DNA of 64,000 nt from Clostridia bacterium (GTDB lineage Bacteria; Bacillota; Clostridia; Oscillospirales; RGIG5554). The stretch covers positions 1 through 64,000 of the forward strand of contig JAFWAE010000056.1 of assembly GCA_017507855.1 (NCBI GenBank), read 5' to 3'. Positions 16,773-25,239 of this stretch are shown in pieces. The translations under genes and the position numbers were made by a program. Every line of letters begins with the position of its first letter. Position 1 is the first letter of the stretch. The notes below the pieces were generated by a model, which saw only the letters and a list, made by a program, of their open reading frames with translations, was not told the DNA's origin and made no database searches.

Positions 16773-16818
16773 ACGAAGGCCCTCCTTTCCTGAAGCTTTT
16801 TTAAGCGTTCTACAGCCT

Positions 16819-16847
16819 ATTATACATCCTTGCAACGAAAAAATCAA
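16819..16847 (-). promoter_or_regulatory. Sigma-A promoter of the GT2-GtrA operon
   Basis: On the minus strand TTGATT (16842-16847) and TATAAT (16819-16824) with a 17 nt spacer, about 45 nt before ATG 16772. Confidence 0.7.
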
Positions 16848-16870
16848 GGGGCTGTTTGACGAACTTTGTC

Positions 16871-16899
16871 TTGACATCCGTGGGCGGGCATGGTACAAT
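16871..16899 (+). promoter_or_regulatory. Sigma-A promoter of fhs
   Basis: TTGACA (16871-16876) and TACAAT (16894-16899), spacer 17 nt. It is divergent from the promoter at 16819-16847, with only 23 nt between the two -35 boxes. Confidence 0.8.
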
Positions 16900-16962
16900 A
16901 TCTCTGTATGTAACGGATGCTTGCCGAGAAGACGAAGAATTGAGATTAAAGGAGAATACCTC

Positions 16963-18633
16963 ATGCTTTCTGATATTGAGATCGCTTCCGCCGCGATTCC
17001 TTGCCCCATTACCGAAATTGCCGAGCAGTTGGGGATCCGTACTGAGGAACTGGAGCCTTACGGCCGCTTTAAGGCCAAGGTCAATCCTGCCTGCTTTGCC
17101 AGACTTCGGGAGCGCAAGGACGGCAAACTGATCCTGGTTACGGCTGTCAACCCCACTCCCGCAGGGGAGGGAAAGACAACCACGACTGTGGGCTTAGGTC
17201 AAGCCATGGCCAAATTGGGCAAAAAGGCGATCATCGCTCTGCGCGAGCCTTCTTTGGGGCCGGTGTTTGGCGTGAAGGGCGGCGCCGCAGGGGGCGGTTA
17301 TGCCCAGGTGATCCCTATGGAGGAGATCAATTTGCATTTTACGGGGGATATCCACGCCATTACCACGGCGCATAACCTCCTTTCCGCTATGATCGATAAC
17401 CACATTCAGCAGGGCAATGCTCTTCGCCTGGACGCCCGCCGTATTCTTTGGAAGCGCTCCATGGATATGAACGACCGCGCTTTGCGCCACATCGTGGTCG
17501 GTTTGGGTGGCAAGACTAACGGTTTTATGCGCGAGGACGGGTTTATGATCACCGCCGCCAGCGAGGTCATGGCGGTGCTGTGCTTGGCCGAGGATACCTT
17601 GGATCTGAAGCACCGCTTGGGAAATATGCTTATCGGTTACGATCTGGACGGTAAGGCCGTTTACTGCCGCGACCTGAAGGCCCAAGGCGCTATGAGTGCT
17701 GTGTTGCGGGACGCTTTGATGCCCAACTTGGTACAGACACTGGAGGGAACTCCTTGCTTGATGCACGGCGGTCCCTTTGCCAACATAGCCCATGGCTGTA
17801 ACTCCGTCATTGCCACTCGTTTAGCCTTGAAACTGGCCGATTACGCCATTACCGAGGCGGGCTTCGGAGCTGATCTGGGAGCGGAGAAGTTTTTGGATAT
17901 TAAATGCCGCTTGGCGGGCCTGAAGCCCTCTGCCATTGTGGTGGTGGCCACCGTGCGTGCATTGAAATATAATGCAGGCATTGCCAAAGCCGATTTGGCT
18001 GTGCCCAATGCGCAGGCTGTAAAGGAGGGTGCGGTCAACCTGGAAAAGCATATCTCCAATTTGCGTAAATACGGCGTGCCCGTGGTGGCGGCACTGAATC
18101 GCTTCGGCACCGACACGGAGGAGGAGATCCAAGCCGTGCGGGAATGCTGTGAGCGTTGCGGAGCCGAGCTGGCTCTGTCCGACGTATTTGCACGTGGAGG
18201 CGAAGGCGGCGTGGAGCTGGCTGAGGCTGTGTTGCGCGCGTGTGAGCAGCCTTCCGATTTTCATCCCATTTATGAGGACAGTCTGACACTGAAGCAAAAG
18301 GTCGAAACCGTGGCACGTGAGATTTACGGCGCCGATGGTGTGGAATACAGCAATGAGGCTAACAAAGCCCTGACCGCCGCGCAAGAGGACGGCTTTGGAG
18401 GTCTGCCCGTTTGCATTGCCAAGACCCAATATTCTCTTTCGGACGATCCTAAGCTGCTGGGCCGTCCCGAGGGCTTTAAGCTGCATATCCGCGAGGTGCG
18501 TCTTTCTTCGGGGGCGGGCTTTGTTGTGTGTCTGGCCGGAGAGATCATGACCATGCCCGGCCTGCCTAAGCATCCCGCGGCCCTGGATATCGATCTGGCA
18601 GAGGACGGCAACACCATCACGGGGCTGTTTTAA
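16963..18633 (+). CDS. fhs: Formate-tetrahydrofolate ligase
   Basis: 556 residues, the usual length. It makes 10-formyl-tetrahydrofolate from formate, THF and ATP, the entry of formate into one-carbon metabolism. The family P-loop [17 protein letters not shown] is present near residue 66, followed by [35 protein letters not shown] and the C-terminal [18 protein letters not shown] 16963 has AAAGGAG upstream; an in-frame TTG at 16921 is too near the promoter. tsaE follows after 4 nt. Without other Wood-Ljungdahl genes in the window, acetogenesis cannot be claimed; purine and formyl-Met supply would explain it equally well. Confidence 0.95.
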   Translation: MLSDIEIASAAIPCPITEIAEQLGIRTEELEPYGRFKAKVNPACFARLRERKDGKLILVTAVNPTPAGEGKTTTTVGLGQAMAKLGKKAIIALREPSLGPVFGVKGGAAGGGYAQVIPMEEINLHFTGDIHAITTAHNLLSAMIDNHIQQGNALRLDARRILWKRSMDMNDRALRHIVVGLGGKTNGFMREDGFMITAASEVMAVLCLAEDTLDLKHRLGNMLIGYDLDGKAVYCRDLKAQGAMSAVLRDALMPNLVQTLEGTPCLMHGGPFANIAHGCNSVIATRLALKLADYAITEAGFGADLGAEKFLDIKCRLAGLKPSAIVVVATVRALKYNAGIAKADLAVPNAQAVKEGAVNLEKHISNLRKYGVPVVAALNRFGTDTEEEIQAVRECCERCGAELALSDVFARGGEGGVELAEAVLRACEQPSDFHPIYEDSLTLKQKVETVAREIYGADGVEYSNEANKALTAAQEDGFGGLPVCIAKTQYSLSDDPKLLGRPEGFKLHIREVRLSSGAGFVVCLAGEIMTMPGLPKHPAALDIDLAEDGNTITGLF

Positions 18634-18637
18634 GCCC

Positions 18638-19072
18638 ATGAGTGTGCAGATCTTTCATTCAAACGGCCCTGTCTGTACCGAGCAGATCGCCGCTCAATTG
18701 GCCGCTTCCTTCGTTCCGGGCACCTTGGTGGCCATGCGGGGCGGATTGGGGGCCGGCAAAACGGCATTCGTGCGCGGGGCCTGTCGCGTGTTGGCTCCGG
18801 GGGAAAGGGTGACCTCTCCCAGCTACGCTATCATCAACCGCTACGACGGGCCTGTGCCCGTATACCATATGGATGCCTACCGCATTGGATCCGAGGATCT
18901 GATCGGCATTGGCTGGGAGGATCTGTTGGCGGAAAACGCCATCTATTTTGTGGAATGGAGCGAAAATCTGGAGGGGGCGTTGCCTTCTCACGGCCTGACG
19001 GTGACCTTTGAGGTCACCGGGGAAAATGACCGTCGTATTACGGTGGAAAGAAGGGAAGAAGGGGTATGCTGA
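18638..19072 (+). CDS. tsaE: tRNA t6A biosynthesis ATPase TsaE
   Basis: 144 residues with the P-loop MRGGLGAGKTAFVRG, the VTSPSYAIINRY region and YHMDAYRI followed by GWEDLL and VEWSENLE, all typical of TsaE (YjeE). TsaE is the ATPase that supports the TsaB-TsaD-TsaC pathway making N6-threonylcarbamoyladenosine in ANN-decoding tRNAs. It starts 4 nt after fhs and overlaps tsaB by 7 nt. tsaD and tsaC are not in the window. Confidence 0.93.
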   Translation: MSVQIFHSNGPVCTEQIAAQLAASFVPGTLVAMRGGLGAGKTAFVRGACRVLAPGERVTSPSYAIINRYDGPVPVYHMDAYRIGSEDLIGIGWEDLLAENAIYFVEWSENLEGALPSHGLTVTFEVTGENDRRITVERREEGVC

Positions 19073-19752
19073 TCCTGTCGTGCGATACGTCAGGGACTAC
19101 CGCATCCGCCGCTTTGACGGAAAACGGCCTTGTGCTGAAGGAAGAATTGCTACAGCAAGGGCTGGTGCACAGTGTGTCCTTTGCCCCTATGATCCAACGG
19201 CTTTTGACGGATTGCGAAAAAACGCCGGCACAGATCGATCTGTATGCGGCTGTGGTGGGCCCCGGTTCTTTTACGGGACTGCGCATCGGACTGGCGACCT
19301 TTCAGGCTATGGCTTCCACATATGCTAAGCCTTGTTGCGGCGTTTCGTCCTTGGCGGCTATGGCGGCCAACGTGAAGGAAAACGTCTTTGTGTTGACGGT
19401 GCTGGATGCCCGCGCAGGGCGCGTGTATGCGGCCTTGTTTGACCGTGAAAAGCGGATTGCGGAGGATCAAGTGATCCCCCTGGAGAAGCTGGAGGAATTG
19501 CTGGTGGCCAACGGCCTGCAGGGAAAAGAACTGCTGTTGTTGGGAAACGGGGCCGAGCTTTGTTTGCCCTATGCGGAAAAAATCTGCCGTGTTCGCTGTG
19601 CGGATGCGCAAAGCGCGGTGATCCGAGCTTCGGCGGTGGCCCGACTGGCAGATCCTTCTTCGGCGGTAGAGGCGAGGGCCTTACAACCGCTGTATATGAC
19701 GTTGCCTCAGGCGGAACGAGAGCTCCTGGCACGCCTTGAAAAAACACAATAA
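19066..19752 (+). CDS. tsaB: tRNA t6A biosynthesis protein TsaB
   Basis: 228 residues of the ASKHA-fold TsaB (YeaZ) family, with LSCDTSGTTASAAL at the N-terminus and the signature VGPGSFTGLRIGLATFQAMA near residue 65. TsaB is the non-catalytic partner that forms a heterodimer with TsaD. The C-terminal part ends in a short PLYMTLPQAERE segment. The start lies within the end of tsaE, so the two are translationally coupled. In many Bacillota rimI and tsaD follow; here rpiB follows instead. Confidence 0.92.
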   Translation: MLILSCDTSGTTASAALTENGLVLKEELLQQGLVHSVSFAPMIQRLLTDCEKTPAQIDLYAAVVGPGSFTGLRIGLATFQAMASTYAKPCCGVSSLAAMAANVKENVFVLTVLDARAGRVYAALFDREKRIAEDQVIPLEKLEELLVANGLQGKELLLLGNGAELCLPYAEKICRVRCADAQSAVIRASAVARLADPSSAVEARALQPLYMTLPQAERELLARLEKTQ

Positions 19753-19782
19753 AAATAATTTTATAGAAAGCCTGTGACAAAA

Positions 19783-20211
19783 ATGATCGTAATCGGTTCT
19801 GACCACGGCGGCTTCACGCTGAAGGAAGCCCTGAAAAAACACCTGACAGCCAGAGGGCTGGAATTTGTGGACGTAGGCACCTATAGCGAGGCCTCCTGCG
19901 ACTATCCCGATATTGCGGCGGCTCTGTGCGCCAAGATCCTGTCCGGTGAGTGCGACAAAGGCCTGCTCCTTTGCGGCACGGGTATTGGGATCTCCATGGC
20001 CGCAAATCGTCACAAGGGCATCCGCGCCGCTTGTGTAAGTGACTATTTCAGCGCCAAGTACACCCGTTTGCATAACGATGCCAACGTGCTTTGCATGGGC
20101 GGGCGCGTGGTGGGCGAGGGCCTTGCCTGCGAGCTGGCAGACGTGTTTTTGGATACGGAGTTTGAGGGCGGACGCCATCAGCGCCGCGTGGACAAGCTGG
20201 ATACTTTGTAA
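19783..20211 (+). CDS. rpiB: Ribose-5-phosphate isomerase B
   Basis: About 142 residues. RpiB interconverts ribose-5-phosphate and ribulose-5-phosphate in the pentose phosphate pathway. Motifs include IGSDHGGFTLKEAL at the N-terminus, GLLLCGTGIGISMAANRHKG with the catalytic Cys, and CVSDYFSAKYTRLHNDANVL. ATG 19783 is chosen; an in-frame GTG 9 nt upstream is also possible because GAAAG lies close to it. Together with upp and the next gene it links to PRPP and nucleotide salvage. Confidence 0.93.
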   Translation: MIVIGSDHGGFTLKEALKKHLTARGLEFVDVGTYSEASCDYPDIAAALCAKILSGECDKGLLLCGTGIGISMAANRHKGIRAACVSDYFSAKYTRLHNDANVLCMGGRVVGEGLACELADVFLDTEFEGGRHQRRVDKLDTL

Positions 20212-20247
20212 AAAAATAAAACGGATTCGTTGAAAGGAAGCGAAAAA

Positions 20248-20886
20248 ATGTCGGAGCATAACACCCTTCATGTCATCGACCATCCCCTGGTACACCACAA
20301 GCTGTCCCACCTGAGGGACGAGCGCACCCCCTGCAAGGAATTCCGCGAGCTGGTGGAAGAGCTGACCATGCTTATCGGATACGAAGCTACCCGCGACCTG
20401 CCTTTGAAAGAAGTGGAGATCAAGACCCCTGTGGCTATGGCCAAGGTCAAGATCATCAGCGGCAAGAAGATCGCCTTTGTGCCCGTGCTTCGCGCAGGCC
20501 TGGGTATGGTAGAGGGCTTACTGAATCTGGTGCCCAACGCCCGTGTTGGCCATATCGGCCTCTACCGCGATCCCGCCACCCTGGAGCCTGTGACTTATTA
20601 CTGCAAAATGCCTGCCGATATGGAAGAACGCGACGCCATTATCGTAGACCCCATGCTGGCTACGGGCGGTTCTGCCTCCGATGCCATCAGCAAGGTAAAG
20701 CAGTACACCAAAAAGAACATTAAGCTCATGTGCATTTTGGCCGCTCCCGAGGGCGTAGCCCGTGTGCAGAAGGACCATCCCGACGTGGAGATCTTTGTGG
20801 CCGGTTTGGATGATCACCTGAACGATCATGGCTACATTGTCCCCGGTTTGGGTGATGCGGGTGACCGTATTTTCGGTACCAAGTAA
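20248..20886 (+). CDS. upp: Uracil phosphoribosyltransferase
   Basis: About 212 residues. It converts uracil and PRPP to UMP. The PRPP-binding loop [14 protein letters not shown] is clear, as are [22 protein letters not shown] and the C-terminal uracil-binding [25 protein letters not shown] 20248 is preceded by AAAGGAAGC. It belongs to a plus-strand salvage run with rpiB and a second phosphoribosyltransferase. Confidence 0.95.
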   Translation: MSEHNTLHVIDHPLVHHKLSHLRDERTPCKEFRELVEELTMLIGYEATRDLPLKEVEIKTPVAMAKVKIISGKKIAFVPVLRAGLGMVEGLLNLVPNARVGHIGLYRDPATLEPVTYYCKMPADMEERDAIIVDPMLATGGSASDAISKVKQYTKKNIKLMCILAAPEGVARVQKDHPDVEIFVAGLDDHLNDHGYIVPGLGDAGDRIFGTK

Positions 20887-20901
20887 AGAGAGGAAACCGT
20901 T

Positions 20902-21444
20902 ATGGCTGAATTTTATGAGCTCAATATCGGAGGGCTGACCCGTCAACTGCCCATCCTTCCCGTAAATGAAAAGCTTTCCATTGCGGCCTTTATTATGCTG
21001 GGCGATAACGAGCTGACCGAGGCCGTTGCGCCTCTGCTGGCTGCCAAATTGCCCGAGGTGGACTATTTGGTTACGGCAGAGGCCAAGGGCATTCCCCTGG
21101 TCATCGAGGTCGCCAAATGTCTGCATATGGACCGCTACGTGGTAGCCCGCAAGAGCCTGAAACTGTATATGCACGAGCCCATTGTGGATCAGGTCAATTC
21201 CATCACTACGGCCAACACTCAGTTGCTGGCTCTGGACGGTTATGATGCGGACATGATCCGCGGCAAGCGCGTGGCCATTGTGGATGACGTGATCTCCACG
21301 GGTGAGTCCTTGGAGGCCATTGAGCGCCTGCTGGATAAGGCCGGAGCCAATGTGGTGGCCAAAGCCGCCGTGCTGGCTGAAGGTGATGCGGCAAACCGCA
21401 CGGATATTATCTTTTTGGAAAAACTGCCTCTGTTCTTTAAATAA
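20902..21444 (+). CDS. Adenine phosphoribosyltransferase-like protein
   Basis: 180 residues of the type I phosphoribosyltransferase fold. The PRPP motif VAIVDDVISTGESLEAIERL is present, and VDYLVTAEAKGIPLVIEVAK resembles the APT/PurR pattern (ExxG). It is annotated in related genomes as adenine phosphoribosyltransferase or as a general phosphoribosyltransferase family protein; the base bound cannot be decided here. It follows upp by 15 nt with an AGAGAGGAAA ribosome site and is the last gene before a terminator. Confidence 0.8.
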   Translation: MAEFYELNIGGLTRQLPILPVNEKLSIAAFIMLGDNELTEAVAPLLAAKLPEVDYLVTAEAKGIPLVIEVAKCLHMDRYVVARKSLKLYMHEPIVDQVNSITTANTQLLALDGYDADMIRGKRVAIVDDVISTGESLEAIERLLDKAGANVVAKAAVLAEGDAANRTDIIFLEKLPLFFK

Positions 21445-21473
21445 GCACGGGGACAAAGAAGTTTTACCGAATG

Positions 21474-21522
21474 AAAAAAGCACACGGCGCTTCGCTGTAA
21501 AGGGAAGTACCGTGTGCTTTGC
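21474..21522. terminator. Terminator between the PRTase and XRE genes
   Basis: The arms AAAGCACACGG (21477-21487) and CCGTGTGCTTT (21510-21520) enclose a 22 nt insert. The minus strand has a clean T-run (TTTTTT); the plus strand has only GCTTATTTATT, so it mainly serves the minus-strand gene. Confidence 0.7.
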
Positions 21523-21529
21523 TTATTTA

Positions 21530-22147
21530 TTATTCCTCGCGGGGGCGGCTTTTGCCCTTCAGCCTGGACCAGCAGTAGATCAGGATCTGGCCGGGAATGC
21601 CGGGGATAAAGATCAGCCAGACGTTTTGACGGAACAGAAAGCCTGTGACCAGCAAGGAGATCAAGATCGTCCACATCAGCAGGGAGACAATCAGAAAGTT
21701 CAACTTTTTGTCAAACCAAAGGCTATTGAATACCAACCATACTACCAATGAGGCGGGCACGGCGTAGACAAAGACCATCCAATAGGTTTCATGGGCGGGG
21801 TTGACCATTTCCGCTACGGTGAAAAACAGGGTAGCTACCAACCATACTGCCAACACGCACATGGCGGTAATGAAGCTGTGGTTGTGGAGCAACCGTCTCT
21901 TTTCGCCGGGCTCCCGGGCGGAAACGGGCAGGGAGGAGGCGGGACGTACCAGGGAATCCAGGGTGACGTCAAACAGGTCGGCTAAATGGGTCAGCACGGC
22001 AATATCCGGCAAAGACTCTCCGCGTTCCCATTTGGATACGGCTTTATCGGAATAATTCAGCTTTTCGGCCAGCTCCAGCTGAGTCCAGCCTTGGGAAATG
22101 CGCAAACGGGCAATGTTTTTGGCCACGATGGGCTTAATATCCTCCAT
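21530..22147 (-). CDS. XRE-family regulator with C-terminal membrane domain
   Basis: About 205 residues. The N-terminal ~65 are an HTH_3 (XRE) domain, with the pattern LRISQGWTQLELAEKLNYSD then KAVSKWERGESLPDI. After a linker come four hydrophobic helices (roughly 95-195). Such membrane-tethered XRE proteins are common in Clostridia and are thought to regulate neighbouring transport or stress genes; no target is visible here. Start ATG 22147 is chosen because AAAGG sits 9 nt upstream; ATG 22156 directly abuts the same AAAGG. Confidence 0.8.
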   Translation of the reverse strand: MEDIKPIVAKNIARLRISQGWTQLELAEKLNYSDKAVSKWERGESLPDIAVLTHLADLFDVTLDSLVRPASSLPVSAREPGEKRRLLHNHSFITAMCVLAVWLVATLFFTVAEMVNPAHETYWMVFVYAVPASLVVWLVFNSLWFDKKLNFLIVSLLMWTILISLLVTGFLFRQNVWLIFIPGIPGQILIYCWSRLKGKSRPREE

Positions 22148-22497
22148 GAGAAACATCCTTTTGAATCAAAATGGGTGGAAAGCCAAACAGCTTTACAACT
22201 GTGAAAAACAGACGAAAATGCAAAAAAAACAAATGCTGGCAAGAGAAACTGTAAGATTGAATGGAGATCGCGTTTTTTTCAGTATATCATACTTTTTTTC
22301 AAAAAGCAATAGCTGCAACCCTTGAAAAAACTTGTTTTTCTACTTTTGGGAGAGCGGTAGAACCGAAACTCTACACCTTTGGAACAGGCGGTTTCCCTGC
22401 TTTTTCCAGATGTAGGTTGCCTTCAATTCCCGTTTTATTGTAAAATAAAATGCGTACAGGGGCTTGTCCCCGAACTCTTTGAAGGAGATGCATATCT
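22148..22497. promoter_or_regulatory. Intergenic region with divergent promoters (XRE gene and degV)
   Basis: No gene is supported in these 350 nt. For degV, TTGCCT (22417-22422) and TAAAAT (22441-22446) have an 18 nt spacer, and AAGGAG at 22482-22487 precedes the TTG start by 10 nt. For the XRE gene, the minus strand between about 22270 and 22310 carries TTGCTT-N17-TATACT. The stretch between the promoters is AT-rich, with no clear hairpin or riboswitch. Confidence 0.5.
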
Positions 22498-23376
22498 TTG
22501 TTTTCTGTGGTGACAGATACCTCCGCCAATTTGCCAAGCGCCTTGATCGCGGAAAGGAACATTGAACTGATTCCCTTTTCCTATTACGTGGAAGGGGAAG
22601 AAAAAACCTGCCTGGATACGGAAAGCTTTGACGGGAAGGCTTATTACGACGCCATGCGAAACGGAGTGAAGGTAACCACCTCTCAGGTTACGCCTCAACG
22701 CTATATGGAATACATGGAGCCTCTTCTGCAACAGGGAAAGGACCTTCTTTTTGTGGGGATGTCTTCGGGGATCAGCGGCTCTTACGAGGCCGCCCAGGTA
22801 GCCGCTGCCTACCTGCTGGAAAAGTACCCGGAAAGAACGGTCAAGACCTTTGATACGCTGGCCGCTTCTTTGGGAGAAGGCATTTTTGTGCTGAAGGCGG
22901 CCGAATGCCGCGATTGCGGCAAAACTATGGAAGAGACCTTGACCTGTTTGGAGGAATTGCGCCCCCGGCTTTGTCAGATCTTTACCGTGGACGATTTAAT
23001 GTTTTTGCGCCGCAGTGGCCGCTTGTCCAATTTTACGGCCATTATGGGTACGGTGCTGAATATTAAGCCCTTGTTAAAGGGCAACGAAGAAGGGAAGATC
23101 GTGACCTTTGCTAAGGTTCGCGGCAGAAGACAGTCCGTAGAGGCATTGGCACAGCGTTACGATGCTTGGGTGAAATGTCCCGAAGGGCAGGCGGTGTGCA
23201 TTGCCCATGCAGGCTGCGAGGAAGATGCCCGCTACTTGGAGGATCTGCTTCGCCGAAACCACCCCCCCAAGGAGATTCTGACCGTATGCTACGAGCCTGT
23301 GACCGGCTCGCACGTGGGACCCGGTACGTTAGCCCTGTTTTTCCAAAGCGAGGACGGAGTGCGTTCTCGTTCCTGA
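22498..23376 (+). CDS. DegV family fatty-acid-binding protein
   Basis: 292 residues beginning FSVVTDTSANLPSALIAERN, the standard DegV opening, and continuing with CLDTESFDGKAYYDAMRNG, TSQVTP, VGMSSGISGSYEAAQVA and DDLMFLRRSGRLSN. DegV/FakB proteins bind a fatty acid and present it to the FakA kinase for incorporation into phospholipid. The start codon is TTG: the AAGGAG site is 10 nt upstream and the conserved N-terminus begins exactly there. An ATG at 22488 is out of frame. Confidence 0.9.
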   Translation: MFSVVTDTSANLPSALIAERNIELIPFSYYVEGEEKTCLDTESFDGKAYYDAMRNGVKVTTSQVTPQRYMEYMEPLLQQGKDLLFVGMSSGISGSYEAAQVAAAYLLEKYPERTVKTFDTLAASLGEGIFVLKAAECRDCGKTMEETLTCLEELRPRLCQIFTVDDLMFLRRSGRLSNFTAIMGTVLNIKPLLKGNEEGKIVTFAKVRGRRQSVEALAQRYDAWVKCPEGQAVCIAHAGCEEDARYLEDLLRRNHPPKEILTVCYEPVTGSHVGPGTLALFFQSEDGVRSRS

Positions 23377-23384
23377 ATACGTTT

Positions 23385-23417
23385 AAAAAGCCCATGCGTA
23401 CAGGCATGGGCTTTTTT
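23385..23417. terminator. Bidirectional terminator
   Basis: The stem AAAAAGCCCATGC / GCATGGGCTTTTTT with a 6 nt loop separates converging degV and spoVFB. Confidence 0.88.
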
Positions 23418-23425
23418 GTGCGGCG

Positions 23426-23989
23426 TTAGCGGCCGCTGAGAATGGGTTGTACCTGGTGGCCTTCCAATGCATCCTGTAGGGTGGGAAAGATCTGCTCCAT
23501 ATCCGCCACCAGAGAGGTGGGCTTGCCCAACGCATCGTCCTGCCGATAGGGTACGAACCAAAAATGGCGCATGGCACTCAGTGCCCCCAAATTGCGAAAG
23601 TTGACGGCCAATGCATCGTTGCTGGAAACGGCGATCACCACCGGGCGGGCATTGCGCAAATGGGCTTTTACCGCCAGTGTGACCGAGGTATCGCTGATGC
23701 CGTTGGCCAGCTTGGCTAAGGTGTTTCCCGTGCAGGGCGCCACGATCAGGGCGTCCAGCAGTTTTTTGGGCCCAATGGGTTCCACCTCGGCCAGCGTGTG
23801 CAAAACGCGGTGTCCGGTGACCTGCTCCATGCGTTTGATCCAGCTTTCGGCAGTGCCGAAGCGGGTATCGATCCGGTAGGCCGCAGGCGACATGATGGGC
23901 AATATTTCGTAATGGGATGAAAGGACCTCCAATTGGGGAAAAACGCTTGAAAACGTGCAAAAAGAACCGCACATAGCAAAGCCGATCAT
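23426..23989 (-). CDS. spoVFB: Dipicolinate synthase subunit B
   Basis: 187 residues, flavoprotein-like fold. Motifs are GFAMCGSFCTFSSVFPQLE near the N-terminus, IVAPCTGNTLAKLANGISD in the middle and PVVIAVSSNDALAVNFRNLG. With SpoVFA it oxidises dihydrodipicolinate to dipicolinic acid, the main small molecule of the spore core. It overlaps spoVFA by 4 nt (ATGA). Spore formers that lack spoVF use an Etf-based route, so its presence is informative about this lineage. Confidence 0.92.
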   Translation of the reverse strand: MIGFAMCGSFCTFSSVFPQLEVLSSHYEILPIMSPAAYRIDTRFGTAESWIKRMEQVTGHRVLHTLAEVEPIGPKKLLDALIVAPCTGNTLAKLANGISDTSVTLAVKAHLRNARPVVIAVSSNDALAVNFRNLGALSAMRHFWFVPYRQDDALGKPTSLVADMEQIFPTLQDALEGHQVQPILSGR

Positions 23990-24858
23990 CCTCGCACCTC
24001 CTCGATCATATTCAAAATAGTATCGCAGATGATCTCTGCGGCAGTCAGGGGGGCCACCTTTCCGGGCAGGCTTAAAGCCCAGATCACCTTGACGCCCAGC
24101 AGATTGGCGGTGGCAAAATCCACCCCGCCGGGACGGGATGCCAAGTCGATGACTAAGGCGTTGGGCTTTAAGGCCTGTAGCTCCTCGCGCCCCAAAATGG
24201 GAGAGGGGACGGTGTTAAATACCACGTCTGCTTGGCTTAAGACTTGGGAAAGGTGAGGATATTTGACAGGCTCCATGCCCAACGTACGGATCCACGCCAG
24301 ATCTCGTTGACTGCGTGCGGCCACCTGTACGCGGGCGTGCAGATCCCGCAGCATATGGGAAAGAAGCTTTCCGATGCGGCCGTATCCCAGTACGATACAA
24401 CGGCTGCCCGATAGGGTGATGGGAAGCTCCTCCATGGCCAGTTGAAGGGCTCCTTCTGCGGTAGGAACGGCGTTGCGAATGGCAAATTCCTCCCGCCCAA
24501 AATAGTCGAAAATGTCGATATGTTTTTCCAAAGCCAATTTGATCAGGCTTTCATCCGGCTTTCCGCCGAAAAGGAGCTGGCCGGGGCGCATAGCCTCCAG
24601 CAAATTGGAGTAGGACAGCTTCAGATCTCCCGAGGGAATGTTAATGAAGACGCCGTCGCAGGAACAGGGAAGGGGTAAAACCACACAGTCGGTGGCGTGG
24701 ACGGCGTTAAGCAAGCCGTTGCAGGAAATGCATCCGGGGGGCGTTTCGCCGCCGATGCCCAGTACGCGCACGGTTTGCCCACGCTTTTGAAGCAGGGATG
24801 CCAAAATGCCCTGCCTCGTATCGCCTCCCACCACCGTAAAGGTTCGGGTCGTTGTCAT
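23986..24858 (-). CDS. spoVFA: Dipicolinate synthase subunit A
   Basis: About 290 residues with an N-terminal domain (TFTVVGGDTRQGILASLLQ) and a C-terminal NAD(P)-binding Rossmann domain (CIVLGYGRIGKLLSHMLRD), ending in VIWALSLPGKVAPLTAA. The length and order are standard. ATG 24858 follows AAGGAG; the longer frame to 24888 has no such support. It is normally made in the mother cell late in sporulation under sigma-K, and the upstream sequence fits (see 24892-24919). Confidence 0.92.
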   Translation of the reverse strand: MTTTRTFTVVGGDTRQGILASLLQKRGQTVRVLGIGGETPPGCISCNGLLNAVHATDCVVLPLPCSCDGVFINIPSGDLKLSYSNLLEAMRPGQLLFGGKPDESLIKLALEKHIDIFDYFGREEFAIRNAVPTAEGALQLAMEELPITLSGSRCIVLGYGRIGKLLSHMLRDLHARVQVAARSQRDLAWIRTLGMEPVKYPHLSQVLSQADVVFNTVPSPILGREELQALKPNALVIDLASRPGGVDFATANLLGVKVIWALSLPGKVAPLTAAEIICDTILNMIEEVRG

Positions 24859-24891
24859 GAAAATTCTCCTTTTCAAAAGGGATGTCACCCC

Positions 24892-24919
24892 ATTGTATGT
24901 GAGACGGTGACGGAAGGTT
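24892..24919 (-). promoter_or_regulatory. Sigma-K-like promoter of spoVFA-spoVFB
   Basis: On the minus strand AACC (24916-24919), then 16 nt, then CATACAATG starting at 24899. The Bacillus sigma-K consensus is mACm-N16-CATAnnnTA, so only the last base of the -10 differs. The position, about 35 nt before the ATG, and the gene content agree with this reading. CATACAAT alone would also fit sigma-E. Confidence 0.5.
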
Positions 24920-25239
24920 CTTGAAAGAAAGGGGAAAATTGCCCTCCCCCCTTTTCAAGATGCAAAAAATGTGGTATAATACTTTAATATGAAAGATTGT
25001 GCCGTTTCCCGTGAAAGCGAGGTTTTTGCCTTTGAAGGCGGGCACGTGGATGTGGATTTCGGTGCAGTCACAGCCGTTTGGAGCGGTTGTGACAATGTCT
25101 TTTATGATGATTTTTTTTGCTTTCTTTTTGAACAAAAAAGCATTGAATTGCATGTGGGATGTTTTGTATAATGAAAAACGGTACGGCCGTTTTCCAGGGG
25201 CAGACCACATGAAAAAAGACGAAAAGGACGGTTTTTTTC
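24920..25239 (+). promoter_or_regulatory. Region upstream of argS with its promoter
   Basis: TTGAAT (25143-25148) and TATAAT (25167-25172), spacer 18 nt, is the best argS promoter. A further TATAAT at 24975-24980 has only a weak -35. Small open frames between them (24989-25171, 24999-25253) have no ribosome site. No T-box sequence (no GGGTGG-ACCGCG core) and no terminator hairpin are seen. Confidence 0.5.

Noticed and set aside
16772-17009. N-terminal extension of the GT2-GtrA protein
   Set aside because: It would run through two divergent promoters, and the conserved domain with a good ribosome site starts at 16772.
16963-18633. Wood-Ljungdahl acetogenesis locus
   Set aside because: Only fhs is present; fchA/folD, metF, acsABCDE and cooS are not in the window, and fhs alone serves purine synthesis.
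24989-25171. Small protein gene before argS
   Set aside because: It starts only ~10 nt after a TATAAT, has no ribosome site and no recognisable sequence.
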